From positions 91,044,628 through 91,108,627 of the forward strand of contig NC_069124.1 in the NCBI RefSeq assembly GCF_026914265.1: a stretch of 64,000 nucleotides of DNA, written 5' to 3'. The translations under genes were made by a program, and so were the position numbers. Positions 24,932-43,245 of the stretch are shown piece by piece; the first letter of the stretch is position 1; each line of letters opens with the position of its first letter. The DNA comes from Mya arenaria. Taxonomy: Eukaryota > Mollusca > Bivalvia > Myida > Myidae. The notes under the pieces are model-generated. The model saw only the letters and a program-made list of their open reading frames with translations. It did not search any database and was not told the DNA's origin.

Positions 24932-27359
24932 CGACAACCCATACACCTTTGTAGGGTCATCTCCTCAATGCTTGTCCGGGACTGTAACCTCTGCAGGGTA
25001 TTATATGTTCTATGGATTCTATTGATATGTCATTTTATTTGAAGATTTAAATTGAAAACCTTATCTCAGTGATCAAAATATACAAATGTTAGGTATTCAT
25101 GTATAGTACATGTTTGATTTGCTATAAACTTTTTATCATGTTAATTATGATTGTATTGACATTCTTTTGTTTTCCGTGTTGTCAAAGCCTTGGTGTCATT
25201 GTGCAAAACCGTCAACCTTGGCCTTAAATTAACTCAAAAACCCTGTCAATTGGTAAACATGTTGTCAGAGACAGTTAGCACACGTTTAGCTTGGACTTAA
25301 ATAATTGACGTGATATGCACCTTTTTGACTGTCTGCGCTGCTATTGTTTTATGGTTCTTCCACTATCAATCTTGCCTTTATTACACATATTAACAATGCA
25401 CTCTGTTATATATAATTTACATATCAAATATTTTGTGCCATTTTGCTTTTCTTTTTTATCCTGTATAAGTTTTACTGAATGCCTTATTTTGTTTGAATTT
25501 AAATCTGTTATACATTATCATGACATTCATACATGTAGTTTACTCACCACAAATTGACTGTCAACCATTTTATTATTATTATTTTTTTTATCATTATTGG
25601 CATTACAATTATTAATTACTTTACAAGTTATTTACGACCAACAATCTTTAAAAGGCCTTCATTCTTAGTGCTGTATAGGGGTTAAGGACAACTTTAATGT
25701 ACATGTATATGCTTCTGTCTGCTGTGTTGTCTCTTATCACAGCCTTTAAACAGCCCTTGCATTTTGTTGTGTTGAAGCATTATTGAGGTTGATGAATATA
25801 GTAATTAGATTGTGTTAACAGTTCATTATCAAGTTTAGGGTGATGGTATATTTTTTTTACCATATTAAATAGCGTGAGCATAGATATCGTTGTTTAAGGA
25901 TAGAATTAGTATTGTGCCTTATCAGTGTTTGAAAACCTTTTGATCAATGCATCGTTAATGAAGAGAGAGGGATTTCATAATTATATGTGCATTGACCAAA
26001 TGTTTTCATACAAAGATAAACCACAATTTTATATGTATTCATCTAAGAAGCAAAGTAGGAGTCTAAATATTAAGAGATAAGAGATAAACATGGTATGGTT
26101 AATTCCCTTTTTGGAAACTCTCAGATCTGATTTTGTTTGCTTTGAAGATTTTTGTAATACAAATTGATGTATTGACAGTGATTTATCTCAGTGAAAATCA
26201 TATGTGCTCTCATATGACCACTTCATTTCAACCTTGCTTTTATTACTATACATCAAAATTGCGTTAATCAAGGGTTACTCTTGGAACATGTGTGCAAGGC
26301 TCTTGTTTATATCAAACAGTCTGGTGTTAATTTTTATTTTGTGCAATATTTGTTTCATAGCTTTTTAACATAGTAAACTTATAAACCATGTTTTGTATTA
26401 TCCTGTACATAATTATATATAAATTGAACTATATTTTTGGCAATTAGTACGGAAACCTCATTGACTGGTAGCGGAAACCTCATTGACTGGTAGCGGGTGA
26501 ATATGCATACCATATATGATAATAATACTAAATATACATGTATATCCCAAAATTCTCCATACATAAAAATGATGGCTTGGAAAAATAATCTCATTACTAT
26601 TGGCCATTGAATCAATATATATGTACTAGTACTAGTATTGCATTTAAACACTAACTTTTCCCTCTTTTTATTAATCTAATCCATTCTAGATCTTTGAAGT
26701 GTTTAAAGATATTTGTTCTTTCTTTGCTGTGTTTATTAACAAAATAAGCTGCATCTTGTCATTAACATACGTTGCTTACATTAATTGTATTAGTTGTATA
26801 ACCATGGCCATGTTTTAGCCCGTGTTATCAGCTTTATGTAGTGGTATTCTACTTTTATACTGGTTGTGTATATCTTCATTTGCATTAACATGTGTCTTAG
26901 ACTGAAAGTATTATTTCTTAAACTTGTAAAAGTTAAACATTTTGTGGAAGGTTGATAATTTGGTATGCATTTGAGCTGTTTAAATCTAGATATATTGTCT
27001 ACCCTCAGATTATCTTTCGAGAAGGTTTATGTGTGATTGACCGATCACATGACCTGTGACCATGATCAGTTAGTTAGGTCACAACTGATATTCGTAAAAT
27101 GCACCATGTTATTTTGAATTGTTATGTGAACATGTAGAAAATATCATAATTATTCAAGGTCCAAAATGTATATTTTAAATGATATTGGTAAATTTTGTAA
27201 CTTGAATTATTGATTCTTTTTTTGTAAAAGTTTGCAGTGTCAAATGTTCAAAATTGTTGTTAAACCCAACTTTGTGTTAGTGATGTGAAATTTAATCAAA
27301 TATTATATTTTATATAAAAGTTAATGTTGTAACTAGTTAAAATGTTGTAATTATCATAC
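24932..27359. other. SERINC 3' flank / probable 3' UTR
   Basis: AT-rich and free of recognised genes. I saw no AATAAA on the plus strand here, though an ATTAAA lies near 25863; the first clear AATAAA after the stop is beyond the minisatellite, near 30925. The 3' end of the SERINC transcript therefore cannot be placed. A short direct duplication (CGGAAACCTCATTGACTGGTAG) lies near 26450-26492. Confidence 0.5.
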
Positions 27360-28950
27360 ACACAGTGTGTAAATATTGAAGATTACGAGTACACTTAGTG
27401 TGTAAATGTTGGAAGGTTATGAGTACACATAGTGTTTTGATGTTGTTGATTACGTTGTTTGTTGATGTTGAAGCTTTTAAGTACACATAGACTAGTCTGT
27501 TAATGTTGAAGATTAGAAGTACAGGTAGTGTGTTAATGCTGAAGGTTAGAAGTACACATAGACTAGTCTGTTAATGTTGAAGATTAGAAGTACAGGTAGT
27601 GTGTTAATGTTGAAGCTTTTAAGTACACATAGACTAGTCTGTTAATGTTGAAGATTAGAAGTACAGGTAGTGTGTTAATGCTGAAGGTTAGAAGTACACA
27701 TAGACTAGTCTGTTAATGTTGAAGGTTAGAAGTACAGGTAGTGTGTTAATGCTGAAGCTTATGAGTACACATAGACTAGTTTGTTAATGTTGAAGATTAG
27801 AAGTACAGGTAGTGTGTTAATGCTGAAGCTTATGAGTACACATAGACTAGTATGTTAATGTTGAAGATTAGAAGTACAGGTAGTGTGTTAATGCTGAAGC
27901 TTATGAGTACACATAGACTAGTTTGTTAATGTTGAAGGTTAGAAGTACAGGTAGTGTGTTAATGCTGAAGGTTAGAAGTACACATAGACTAGTGTGTTAA
28001 TGCTGAAGCTTATGAGTACACATAGACTAGTTTGTTAATGTTGAAGGTTAGAAGTACAGGTAGTGTGTTAATGCTGAAGCTTATGAGTACACATAGACTA
28101 GTCTGTTAATGTTGAAGGTTAGAAGTACAGGTAGTGTGTTAATGCTGAAGCTTATGAGTACACATAGACTAGTTTGTTAATGTTGAAGATTAGAAGTACA
28201 GGTAGTGTGTTAATGCTGAAGCTTATGAGTACACATAGACTAGTTTGTTAATGTTGAAGGTTAGAAGTACAGGTAGTGTGTTAATGCTGAAGGTTAGAAG
28301 TACACATAGACTAGTTTGTTAATGTTGAAGATTAGAAGTACAGGTAGTGTGTTAATGCTGAAGCTTATGAGTACACATAGACTAGTTTGTTAATGTTGAA
28401 GATTAGAAGTACAGGTAGTGTGTTAATGCTGTAGGTTAGAAGTACACATAGACTAGTTTGTTAATGTTGAAGGTTAGAAGTACAGGTAGTGTGTTAATGC
28501 TGAAGCTTATGAGTACACATAGACTAGTTTGTTAATGTTGAAGGTTAGAAGTACAGGTAGTGTGTTAATGCTGAAGCTTATGAGTACACATAGACTAGTT
28601 TGTTAATGTTGAAGATTAGAAGTACAGGTAGTGTGTTAATGCTGAAGCTTATGAGTACACATAGACTAGTTTGTTAATGTTGAAGATTAGAAGTACAGGT
28701 AGTGTGTTAATGCTGAAGGTTAGAAGTACACATAGACTAGTTTGTTAATGTTGAAGATTAGAAGTACAGGTAGTGTGTTAATGCTGAAGGTTAGAAGTAC
28801 ACATAGACTAGTCTGTTAATGTTGAAGATTAGAAGTACAGGTAGTGTGTTAATGCTGAAGGTTAGAAGTACACATAGACTAGTTTGTTAATGTTGAAGAT
28901 TAGAAGTACAGGTAGTGTGTTAATGCTGAAGGTTAGAAGTACACATGGTT
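27360..28950. repeat. Minisatellite zone A: 71-bp dimers, about 20 copies
   Basis: After a few degenerate units the array becomes a regular 71-bp repeat made of two related monomers: a 33-bp monomer (TGTTAATGTTGAAGATTAGA then AGTACAGGTAGTG) and a 38-bp monomer (TGTTAATGCTGAAGCTTATG then AGTACACATAGACTAGTT). The extra five bases in the second monomer come from an added GACTA. The second monomer has two recurrent versions (GCTTATGAG or GGTTAGAAG) mixed along the array. Confidence 0.95.
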
Positions 28951-30712
28951 TATTGATGTTGAAGATTACATGTAAACATAGTGTGTTAATGTTGAAGATT
29001 ATGTGTACATATAGTGTTTTGATGTTGAAGATTATGTGTAAACATAGTGTGTTAATGTTGAAGATTATGTGTACATATAGTGTGTTGATGTTGAAGATTA
29101 TATGTACATATAGTGTGTTGATGTTGAAGATTATGTGTACATATAGTGTGTTGATGTTGAAGATTATGTGTACATATAGTGTGTTGATGTTGAAGATTAT
29201 GTGTACATATAGTGTGTTGATGTTGAAGATTATGTGTACATAGTGTGTTAATGTTGAAGATTATGTGTACATATAGTGTGTTGATGTTGAAGATTATATG
29301 TACATATAGTGTGTTGATGTTGAAGATTATGTGTACATATAGTGTGTTGATGTTGAAGATTATGTGTACATATAGTGTGTTGATGTTGACGATTATGTTT
29401 ACAGGTAGAGTGTTGATGTTGAAGATTATGTGTACAGGTAGTATGTTAATGGTGAAGATTATGTGTACAGGTAGTATGTTGATGTTGAAGATTATGTGTA
29501 CAGGTAGTATGTTGATGTTGAAGATTATGTGTACAGGTAGTATGTTGATGTTGAAGATTATGTGTACAGGTAGTATGTTGATGTTGAAGATTATGTGTAC
29601 AGGTAGTCTGTTGATGTTGAAGATTATGTTTACAGGTAGTATGTTGATGTTGAAGATTATGTGTACAGGTAGTATGTTGATGGTGAAGATTATGTTTACA
29701 GGTAGTATGTTGATGTTGAAGATTATGTGTACAGGTAGTATGTTGATGGTGAAGATTATGTGTACAGGTAGTATGTTGATGGTGAAGATTATGTTTACAG
29801 GTAGTATGTTGATGGTGAAGATTATGTGTACAGGTAGTATGTTGATGGTGAAGATTATGTGTACAGGTAGTATGTTGATGGTGAAGATTATGTTTACAGG
29901 TAGTATGTTGATGTTGAAGATTATGTGTACAGGTAGTCTGTTGATGTTGAAGATTATGTTTACAGGTAGTATGTTGATGTTGAAGATTATGTGTACAGGT
30001 AGTATGTTGATGTTGAAGATTATGTGTACAGGTAGTCTGTTGATGTTGAAGATTATGTGTACAGGTAGTATGTTGATGTTGAAGATTATGTGTACAGGTA
30101 GTATGTTGATGGTGAAGATTATGTTTACAGGTAGTATGTTGATGGTGAAGATTATGTGTACAGGTAGTATGTTGATGGTGAAGATTACGTTAACAGGTAG
30201 TCTGTTGATGTTGAAGATTATGTATACACATAGTGTGTTGATGTTGAAGATTAAGTTAACAGGTAGTCTGTTGATGTTGAAGATTACGTTAACAGGTAGT
30301 CTGTTGATGTTGAAAATTATGTGTACACATAGTGTGTTGATGTTGTAGATTACGTTAACAGGTAGTGTGTTGATGTTGAAGGTTATGTTAACAGGTAGTG
30401 TGTTGATGTTGAAGATTACGTTAACAGGTAGTGTGTTGATGTTGAAGATTATGTGTACACATAGTGTGTTGATGTTGAAGATTACGTTAACAGGTAGTGT
30501 GTTGATGTTGAAGATTATGTGTACACATAGTGTGTTGATGTTGAAGATTACGTTAACAGGTAGTGTGTTGATGTTGAAGATTATGTGTACACATAGTGTG
30601 TTGATGTTGAAGATTATGTGTACACATAGTGTGTTGATGTTGAAGATTATGTGTACATATAGTGTGTTGATGTTGAAGATTACGTGTACAGGTAGTGGGT
30701 TGAAGGTTGAAG
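28951..30712. repeat. Minisatellite zone B: 33-bp monomers, about 53 copies
   Basis: Same basic monomer as zone A but simple 33-bp period (TGTTGATGTTGAAGATTATG plus TGTACAGGTAGTA). Sub-blocks differ in the tail: TGTACATATAG near 29000-29390, (T/G)TTACAGGTAG or TGTACAGGTAG near 29390-30190, and alternation of TTAACAGGTAG with TGTACACATAG near 30190-30700. Because 33 is a multiple of three and the unit lacks stops in some frames, open frames run for over 1.1 kb on plus (LMLKIMCTGS repeated) and over 1.6 kb on minus. Nothing else supports translation. Confidence 0.95.
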
Positions 30713-30874
30713 ACATATGTGTGAAATGTTCAAATAGTGTTCAAATATGTATTGAGTCAACTATGAAACGCAATTGTTCTTTTGATATAGATACAAACTA
30801 TTAAGTCAGGCTAGCTGAAAATTGCTTACGGCACATAACGAATATGATAATACTCAAACATTTACAATTGCATC

Positions 30875-31374
30875 TAAAAGGGACTAGCTCATGTTTTTGT
30901 AAAATGCATTTTTTATATGAAAAAAATAAAGTATGGCAAATCATTAGGAGTGTTTAAACTAAAATAGTAACATTTAAACCCTTTCAGCAAATGTTGATAT
31001 TTGCTCAAATACCGTCTTTGAAGATCACAATTTTAATATGTGGTAATAGCAGCTTTGGGCAATTCATTGTTGCGTGATTGCATGATTAGTTGATTGACAT
31101 TTACATGTGATGTTATGAATGTATTGTTAAAGAGTCAAAATATTCATCACTTTTGGTTGAGTCTTGGTGGCATAGTGGTTAAGGCCTCTGTGTTCTTATT
31201 TTTACTTGACTTTACTGGTGATGGTTCCAAATAAAACCAAAATACTTATTTGCACTATAATTGTATTTTTTCTGCAATTTCGATATCATAGAATAAAATA
31301 ATGATGAAAGAAATGTTTTCATATGCATTACCATAAGTATTTTTTGGTTGAAAAACATGAGCGAGTCCCTTTAA
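30875..31374. mobile_element. About 500-bp inverted-repeat element with a tRNA-like insert
   Basis: The ends are inverted copies: AAAGGGACTAGCTCATGTTTTT at the left and, on the opposite strand at the right, AAAGGGACTCGCTCATG then TTTTT. Inside, near 31160-31235, is a tRNA-like stretch with an A-box (TGGCATAGTGGTTAAGGC) and a B-box-like GGTTCCAAAT. This looks like a MITE, possibly carrying a SINE. No coding capacity; target duplications could not be settled. Confidence 0.6.
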
Positions 31375-33351
31375 TTTAATCCGATTTTGAAGAGACATTA
31401 TTTTATACATGAATCTTATGAATACAAAAGATAGGCCTTGATATTTATTTAAACGATGTGTATTTAAGTAGTGTTCCTTCTGATTGGTCTATGTCAGTCC
31501 TGTTAGCAACAGACTGTCTGACAACTGCAGTCATCCAAATTAAGACTTTTGGATGAACAAGCCCGACTTCTAATACTATTGCTTGGCATCAATTTTTTGA
31601 ACATGCCCTGCTAAATAAAATTAAGAATTTGAGCAAGCCTGGAAGACATTTTATCAGTGCAGGGCTTGCCGGCTTGTGTTAATTTCGACCAGTGCAACTG
31701 TGAAGTATAGGTTTAGCCTGACATCTCTGAATAACAAGTTTAGTTTGACAACTTTTATTGTACCAGTAGTTTGCCAGTTCTTGCACATAGATCTACTGTT
31801 AGGTACATGGATAACTGTGATTGGTACCAATAGACAAATGGCAGGTGTATGAGTAAGAATATTTTGATGATGGTCATACCACTATGTTGATGCAAGCATA
31901 TTTGCCAGTTTCTGTACATAACTTTGTTACTCATTGGATTTTATTTAATTTTACTATGGGTATCTTTGTTAACTTTTGTGAACTATTTTTGATATTTTAT
32001 TGATTTATATATAAGCATTTCTTCCAGATATACACATATTACTAATTACCTATTAGTCATTTATATGAGTATGTTAATTGGCATTATGCATGCATTTTTA
32101 AAGAATAAAAGCATAAATCAATTTTGTTTCTTCTGCCTGCAGCTTTATAGATTTCAAGTTTTTAGTATTTAATTTTTTTTATTTTTTATTTTAAAATAAT
32201 TGCTTTTTATCTTTATATGCCATAGTATTGTGTCCCTTTTTAGCAGTAATGGAGTGAAAATAACAAATGATTTGCTGGTCATTATTGAGGGCAAATGGCA
32301 AGCATACAACCTGACAATCATCAGATTTGCCCAATGTTAATGGTCATGGAAAAGTATGAATCAATCCAGATTTCGCGCCAGTTTCTCAAAAATTATCAAA
32401 ACTAAGTAGATTATATAAATCCAGTATTCTTCTTAAACTCTGTTAAATTCATGATGCTTTTATTATTAATTAAGAACAATTTTGTTCTTTATCTGATGGA
32501 GGTTATATTTTATGCATTAAACAAATGATAAACAATTTTATAATTAGTAAATAACATTTTTTGCTTAATACCAACAAAAAACATTGACCACAAATTTATT
32601 TCAACATGAACTATGAGATAATGTGGTTATAAAAGAGTCAAAACATTTAGGATTCCAAACTTAACCTGGCTGTTTTTTGGGTTAACTTAGTTATTGAATA
32701 ATTTCACAATTATTTTCAAGAAAAGGGCCAGATTATATGCTTCAGAATGACCCAGTGAAGTGAACTATTAGCTAGACCATGGTGGGCCTATACAAGGATC
32801 ATTTTCTAATTAGTAGTAACAGCAGTGAACAACTAGTATGGCTTGTGTCTTGGCAGAAATCTCTATATTAGTCCCTCAAATCTATCTTGGCATCTAAACA
32901 ACTGAGCCATAAAATCTAGCCTGATAATAGTGTTGTACACTGTTTGAATAAACTGTTTATACACAGGCCCTGCGCTTCTCAAAACAACATCGGCCTAGAA
33001 ACAACTGAATGTGGGGATTCAACCAGAAGTCACAAAGTGGGAGGTTTGGGTTTTATGGTGGATGTATCTAAAAGTTTGTGCTGTTGCAATTACGCTGTAA
33101 CAAGTGCAGAGTGATGCACAGGTGCATTATTGTGCAACAACTTGACACAGCGCAACAAGGTAAGTTGGAGCTCCGTTTTTTAGTTGTCAATAAAGGCAGA
33201 GGGAACATGATCCTTATAAAATATGCCTGTGACGCTAGTGTGCTCTGTAACTGGGACCGGGCTACAGTATCATCACTGTAGAGCGTACATGACCTGCCTG
33301 ACACTCCCACTGTCCGAAACAATCTAAGAATGCAATATTGCTTTGCACAGG
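31375..33351. other. No supported gene
   Basis: AT-rich intergenic sequence between two repeat elements. Short open frames on both strands at about 33070-33320 overlap each other and show no recognisable protein. Confidence 0.5.
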
Positions 33352-34667
33352 CATGTCGGTCGGTCGGTCGGTCCGTCAGTAGACCAAAGCTTGTCCGAGT
33401 GATAACTCAACAATTCCTAGACATATAGTCATCAAACTTGACATGAAGGTTGGGCCTGACCAGTAGATGACCCCTATTGATTTTAGGGCTCATCGGGTCA
33501 AAGGTCAAGGTCACAGTGACCTTTAATGGTAAAATAATTTTAAAGCTTGTCCGAGTGATAACTCAACAATGCCTAGACCTATGGCCCTCAAACTTGACTT
33601 TGAGGTTGGGCCTGAGCAGTAGATGACCCCTATTGTTTTTGGGGGTCATCGGGCCAAAGGTCAAGGTCACAGTGACCTTGAATGGTAAAAGGTTGTCTGA
33701 GTGATGCCTGCACCCACAGCCATCAAACTTAAATTGGAGGTTGGGCCTGACCAGTAGATGGCCCCTATTGATTTTAGGGGTCATTGGGCCAAAGGTCAAG
33801 GTAACAGTGACTTTGAACGATAAAAGGTTGCCCGAGTGATAACTCAACAATGCCTGCGCCCATGGCCCTCAAACTTGACTTGGAGGTTGGGCCTGACCAG
33901 TAGATGACCCCTATTGATTTAAGGGGTCAGAGGTCAAGGTCACAGTGACCTTGAAAGCGAACTCGACAATTCCTGGACTTATGGTCATCAAACTTGACAT
34001 GAAGGTTGGGCCTGACCAGTAGATGACCCCTCTTGACTTTGGGGGTCATCAGGCCAAGGTCAAGGTCAAGTAACCTTTAACGCAAAAAAAGTTAACAAAT
34101 CTCCCAGTGATATCTCAACAATGCCTGAATCTATGATCATCAAACTTGACATGTAAGTTGGGCCTGACCAGGAGATGACCCTTATTGATTTTAGGAGTCA
34201 TTGGGTCAAAGGTCAGGTTCACAGTGACCTTGAATGCGAAAATGTTTCAAGTGATAATTGGACAATGCCTGCACCCATGGCCCTCAAACTTTACTTGGAG
34301 TTGTGTCTGACCTGTAGATGACCCCTCATGATTTAAGGGGTCATTGGATCAAAGGTCAAGGTTTGTCTGTGTGATAACTTGTCAATGCCTGCACCCATGG
34401 CCCTCAAACTTAACATTTAGATTTTTGGTGACCAGCTGATGACTACTATGGATTTTGAGGTCATAGAGTCAAAGGTCACGGTCATAACACACTCTATCCT
34501 CAAACTTTGAATGGTCATAATCTTAAAACTGCCTCACTGGCATACAATGTTAGCGACAAATCAGCTGTCATTTCGGTCCATGCATATTTCATTTAATTGT
34601 CCATATAATCCTGACAACATGGCGCTCAGGGGGGCATAATGTTTGACAAACATCTCTTGTTTTATTT
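33352..34667 (+). mobile_element. Pearl/CvA-like element: (CGGT)n plus seven to eight core repeats
   Basis: Starts with a (CGGT)n tract near 33357-33375 preceded by TTTGCACAGGCATG, then degenerate core units (156 bp between the first two palindromes) sharing GATAACTCAACAATGCCT, CATCAAACTTGAC, GGTTGGGCCTGACCAGTAGA, TGACCCCTATTGATTTTA and GGTCAAAGGTCAAGGTCACA. It ends GGGGGGCATAATGTTTGACA then AACATCTCTTGTTTTA. Three units keep a perfect AGGTCACAGTGACCT palindrome at 33508, 33664 and 33937; the others are mutated. Same architecture as the element at 11626, in the opposite orientation. Non-coding. Confidence 0.75.
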
Positions 34668-35499
34668 TATTTCACTCGTCACATTTTGTCATTTTCTTTT
34701 CTGGCAACAAGAGCCATTTATCAACAACCTCTCTTAGCTGCACAGAGCCCTCATCTCTCCTTGCCCTTGTCATCAAATGAAAGGATATTTTAAACACATG
34801 CCAGCTTAAACTCTGGGGTCAACAAGTGTGGTATGGAATGTGTACAAACCTTGTGCATTTTAATTTTTTCCTTTAAAATCAAAAACCCAACTGGTTATTT
34901 TATCCTTTACATGTTTCTCATCTTTTCCACTGTAAGACAGGCATCTTGTTCTATGGATTTGACAGAATCAATATCTTTCTCAGAGCCTGCCGGATTTTTC
35001 TTCCTACCTAAAACAAAGAATTCCCATCATCCTCAGAAGAGTCATTTTGAGATGCACACAGTCTAGATCTGTTTTATTTCTAATAGGCTTTTAGATAGTT
35101 AGCCACAAATCTTACATTGAAATGCAATGGTGCATTTAAACCACTTGTGCACATGGATAACGTGTAAAATTTGGATAGGCTTACACAAAGTCAATACCCT
35201 TTCCAGTTGTAGGCCCTTCTGTATATGAAGGGCACAAGGAAACTGGAATTTTGCAGCTAGACTCCCACTACTAGTTAAACACTCCTCGTATTTTTGACTT
35301 GAGGTAAAGAGATGAAAATTTCTATAATTAAACCAAGTGACCTAGTTATATAACCAAATACTAGTAACAAGAAGTAAATGAGAGCCTCACTCTGCCTGGT
35401 TACTTTTTGGAGGTTGTCGGAGGTGGTCAAAGTTATCCAATGGATTATACAACCAAATGCTTTCATTGCTGATAAATAATCCCGTTGTAAAAATCACTG

Positions 35500-35990
35500 T
35501 CTGTCCGTCAATCAGTCTGTCTGGGCCAAATGTTTTCGAGGTATCAACTACAACCTTTGTAAACATTTTGACTGTGTTGAGGAGAAGTGCTGTGCAAAAG
35601 AAGCATTTTTTTGTATATGGTATTTTTTTTAGTTATTGCATGCCCTTTGATTAATTTCATACTTGATTTTTACTGGCACAAGTTGACTTTTATATTTTTT
35701 TATGTATTCACATATTGACTGTGTAGAGGAGAAGTGCTGTGCATAAGAAATACTATTTTGTGTATGGTATTTTAGAGTCATTGCCCTTTGATTCTTTTTA
35801 TACTTATTTTTTAACTTCCCTCCATGACTCCATCATGTCTTTAGAAGTATTGACCTCAAACCTCATACACTTATTGACTATTGAGGAGAAAAAGAAAGAT
35901 CATTTTGTGTATGGTAATTTTCAGAGTTATTGCCCTTTGATTATGTTTAAACTTATTTTACTTAATAGTCAATACATCACCCATAATTAT
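35500..35990. repeat. Degenerate tandem repeat of about 150 bp, three units
   Basis: Three copies of a block containing TTTTGTGTATGGTATTTTAG, TTATTGCCCTTTGATT and ATACTTATTTT at about 35605, 35752 and 35903, with GTGTTGAGGAGAAGTGCTGT-like sequence before them. Non-coding. Confidence 0.65.
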
Positions 35991-36999
35991 CCTGCTATTA
36001 AAACAGCAACGGTCAACCTAACACTTAACTAAATAAAAAACAGTGCTATGCTTTAAAAAAAATAAAAATAAAATTTCACAGATGTTAAACACTTAGTGCT
36101 CAGTTGAGTTTTAAATCCTAATGTTGCATCTGCAGGAACACAGGAGTTCAAACAGTTGATAATTTGTCAATCCCCAACAATAGATAGAGTTTGGTGGGTA
36201 AAGGAGCTGAAACCCCATTTGAAATTGTACAATAGTCTGAAGACAATAGATCTTATTCCTGAAGTTGAGAACCCCTGAGGAACAATAAACAACTTCATGA
36301 CATGTTTTGTATATATATACATTATATTAGTAAAATTTTATCAACACGAACATGTACAAGTATCAAACTCTAAAACAGTTGTTTTGAATGTCAACCTATA
36401 AATCATCCAATATTCCAATAAAAACTTCAAATCACTCAATTGGAATGTTGAAATTGTACTACATATAATACATTGTAACAAACAGAGACATAACCTACTG
36501 CAATTTGTTTATTTCAATAGACTTTATACAGAGTAACAGAGAATCACAGAAATTAATAATAAGTCTTATAATTTATAAAAGTTAATATAACAAGTCAACT
36601 GTAATCAGAACTTTGATTAAATAGACAATGTTGTTAACAACATCAATGTTAACATTAAAGTTAACACCGATGAAATTAACAACATTGTTAACTTGTATAA
36701 AAGTTCTCAACAATTGGACAAATATTGCATGAATATCGGAACAAAAACAGGCACTTGTAAGATGAGCACTATGTCCTATCCACAGTGCATGTACATGTAT
36801 CAGGTGCAGGAGGTGTTTTAAAAAAGAGATTCTACGTTTTGCTAATGACATCCATATAAAAGACTTTGTATGGAACTTTATCCACATATGCAATTGCACT
36901 GTTTAATATCTATATTATATCTATGTTCTTGGAATAAATGCAATCTTGACTATTATTGAAACAGGAATTCTGATAATGCCTGGTTCCTACTAGTGTATG

Positions 37000-37215
37000 A
37001 ATTCCCATTTTATGAAGAAAATATCATCTTCATGATATGTGCTCATGATCACAGCCAAAATTGTTGGCATTGCAACTTTTATGTACACTGTCACAGTGTT
37101 ACTGGCATCATGTATGCCAAGTTGCATGGCAACCGTGACATGTTTTCAATGTTGGCCAAGGTCAAAGTTTTGCATGACGCTGAAACCTTGGCTATGACAA
37201 TATCATGAATTTTCT
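37000..37215 (+). repeat. Dispersed repeat ending GGCTATGACAAT
   Basis: Contains CATGTATGCCAAGTTGCATG, GGCCAAGGTCAAAGTTTTGC, ATGACGCTGAAACCTTGG and ends CTATGACAATATCATGAA. The same end motif closes a repeat near 59310. Probably a SINE-like family; boundaries uncertain. Confidence 0.45.
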
Positions 37216-38070
37216 TAAAAAACAACAACAAAGAAAAAAACTCCTGAAATATATAAGCAGATAATACTTAAGGCCAGGCATTATTTGAAGAATCATTATG
37301 ATATTCTACAAATAAAAGTTTTTCATATGATTTTCAATGAATGAACAACAACAGAACTTAAATGAATATGGAGGATTTTAACTAAATGAGAATGTTAGTA
37401 GATCTTTTTCCAAATTGAGACAATCAGGTTAACCTTCAATGCCACTATCAATAACAAAACATTCTGGATAAGGTCATCCAACAACGTCCAATAAAAAGAA
37501 GAAAAATAGAAAAAGAGGCTTGTTGTTGGAGTAAACATGTTACTGTCAACGCCTTAGACCTGCATCATTATCACAAGGCTGGTATCAGTGCCACATTGGA
37601 CAGATTAATGTTGAGGATGATGTTATATATTATATAATATACACATGTATTTATCAAGCTACATCAATTGTGCCATCACCATGAGGTTATACTTAGCAGC
37701 CATTTATCAAACATTTAGGACTGCATTAATGGCCATTATTGGCTGCATGGTAAGAATACAAGAAGTTTTTGACAATATGGAGGAAAAAGTAGAAGGCCTC
37801 TACAGAATGTAGACAAGGTAAGGAATGAGGGTAAGTCGGTTTTTATGCACTGTTCGTTTCAAAATCCACACCATAAATGTAAACATTTATAAAAATATAG
37901 AAATCCTGAAAAGAATGAAAATAATGTTAATAAGGAATCTTGAAGTGCACATTTTCTCTAAGTGAACTATTTAACTGCATTTCCACATAATATGTCCATA
38001 GCCCTCTGACTGTGGTTATTTCTGCAGTGACACAACTGGCACGTCAGTCGGGACTTTCATCATTGACACC

Positions 38071-43245
<5,175 letters not shown>

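Larger units (their letters stand above)
34668..38070. other. Intergenic / OSTF1 3' flank
   Basis: No gene recognised. It includes two dispersed repeats listed separately. A minus-strand AATAAA (GAAATAAAC) lies near 36507-36515 and is one candidate poly(A) signal for OSTF1, which would make a 3' UTR of about 1.5 kb. Confidence 0.45.

Noticed and set aside
29052-30716. A 554-residue minus-strand and 367-residue plus-strand protein
   Set aside because: Both are produced by the 33-bp repeat, whose length is a multiple of three. No start context, domain or non-repeat sequence supports a gene.
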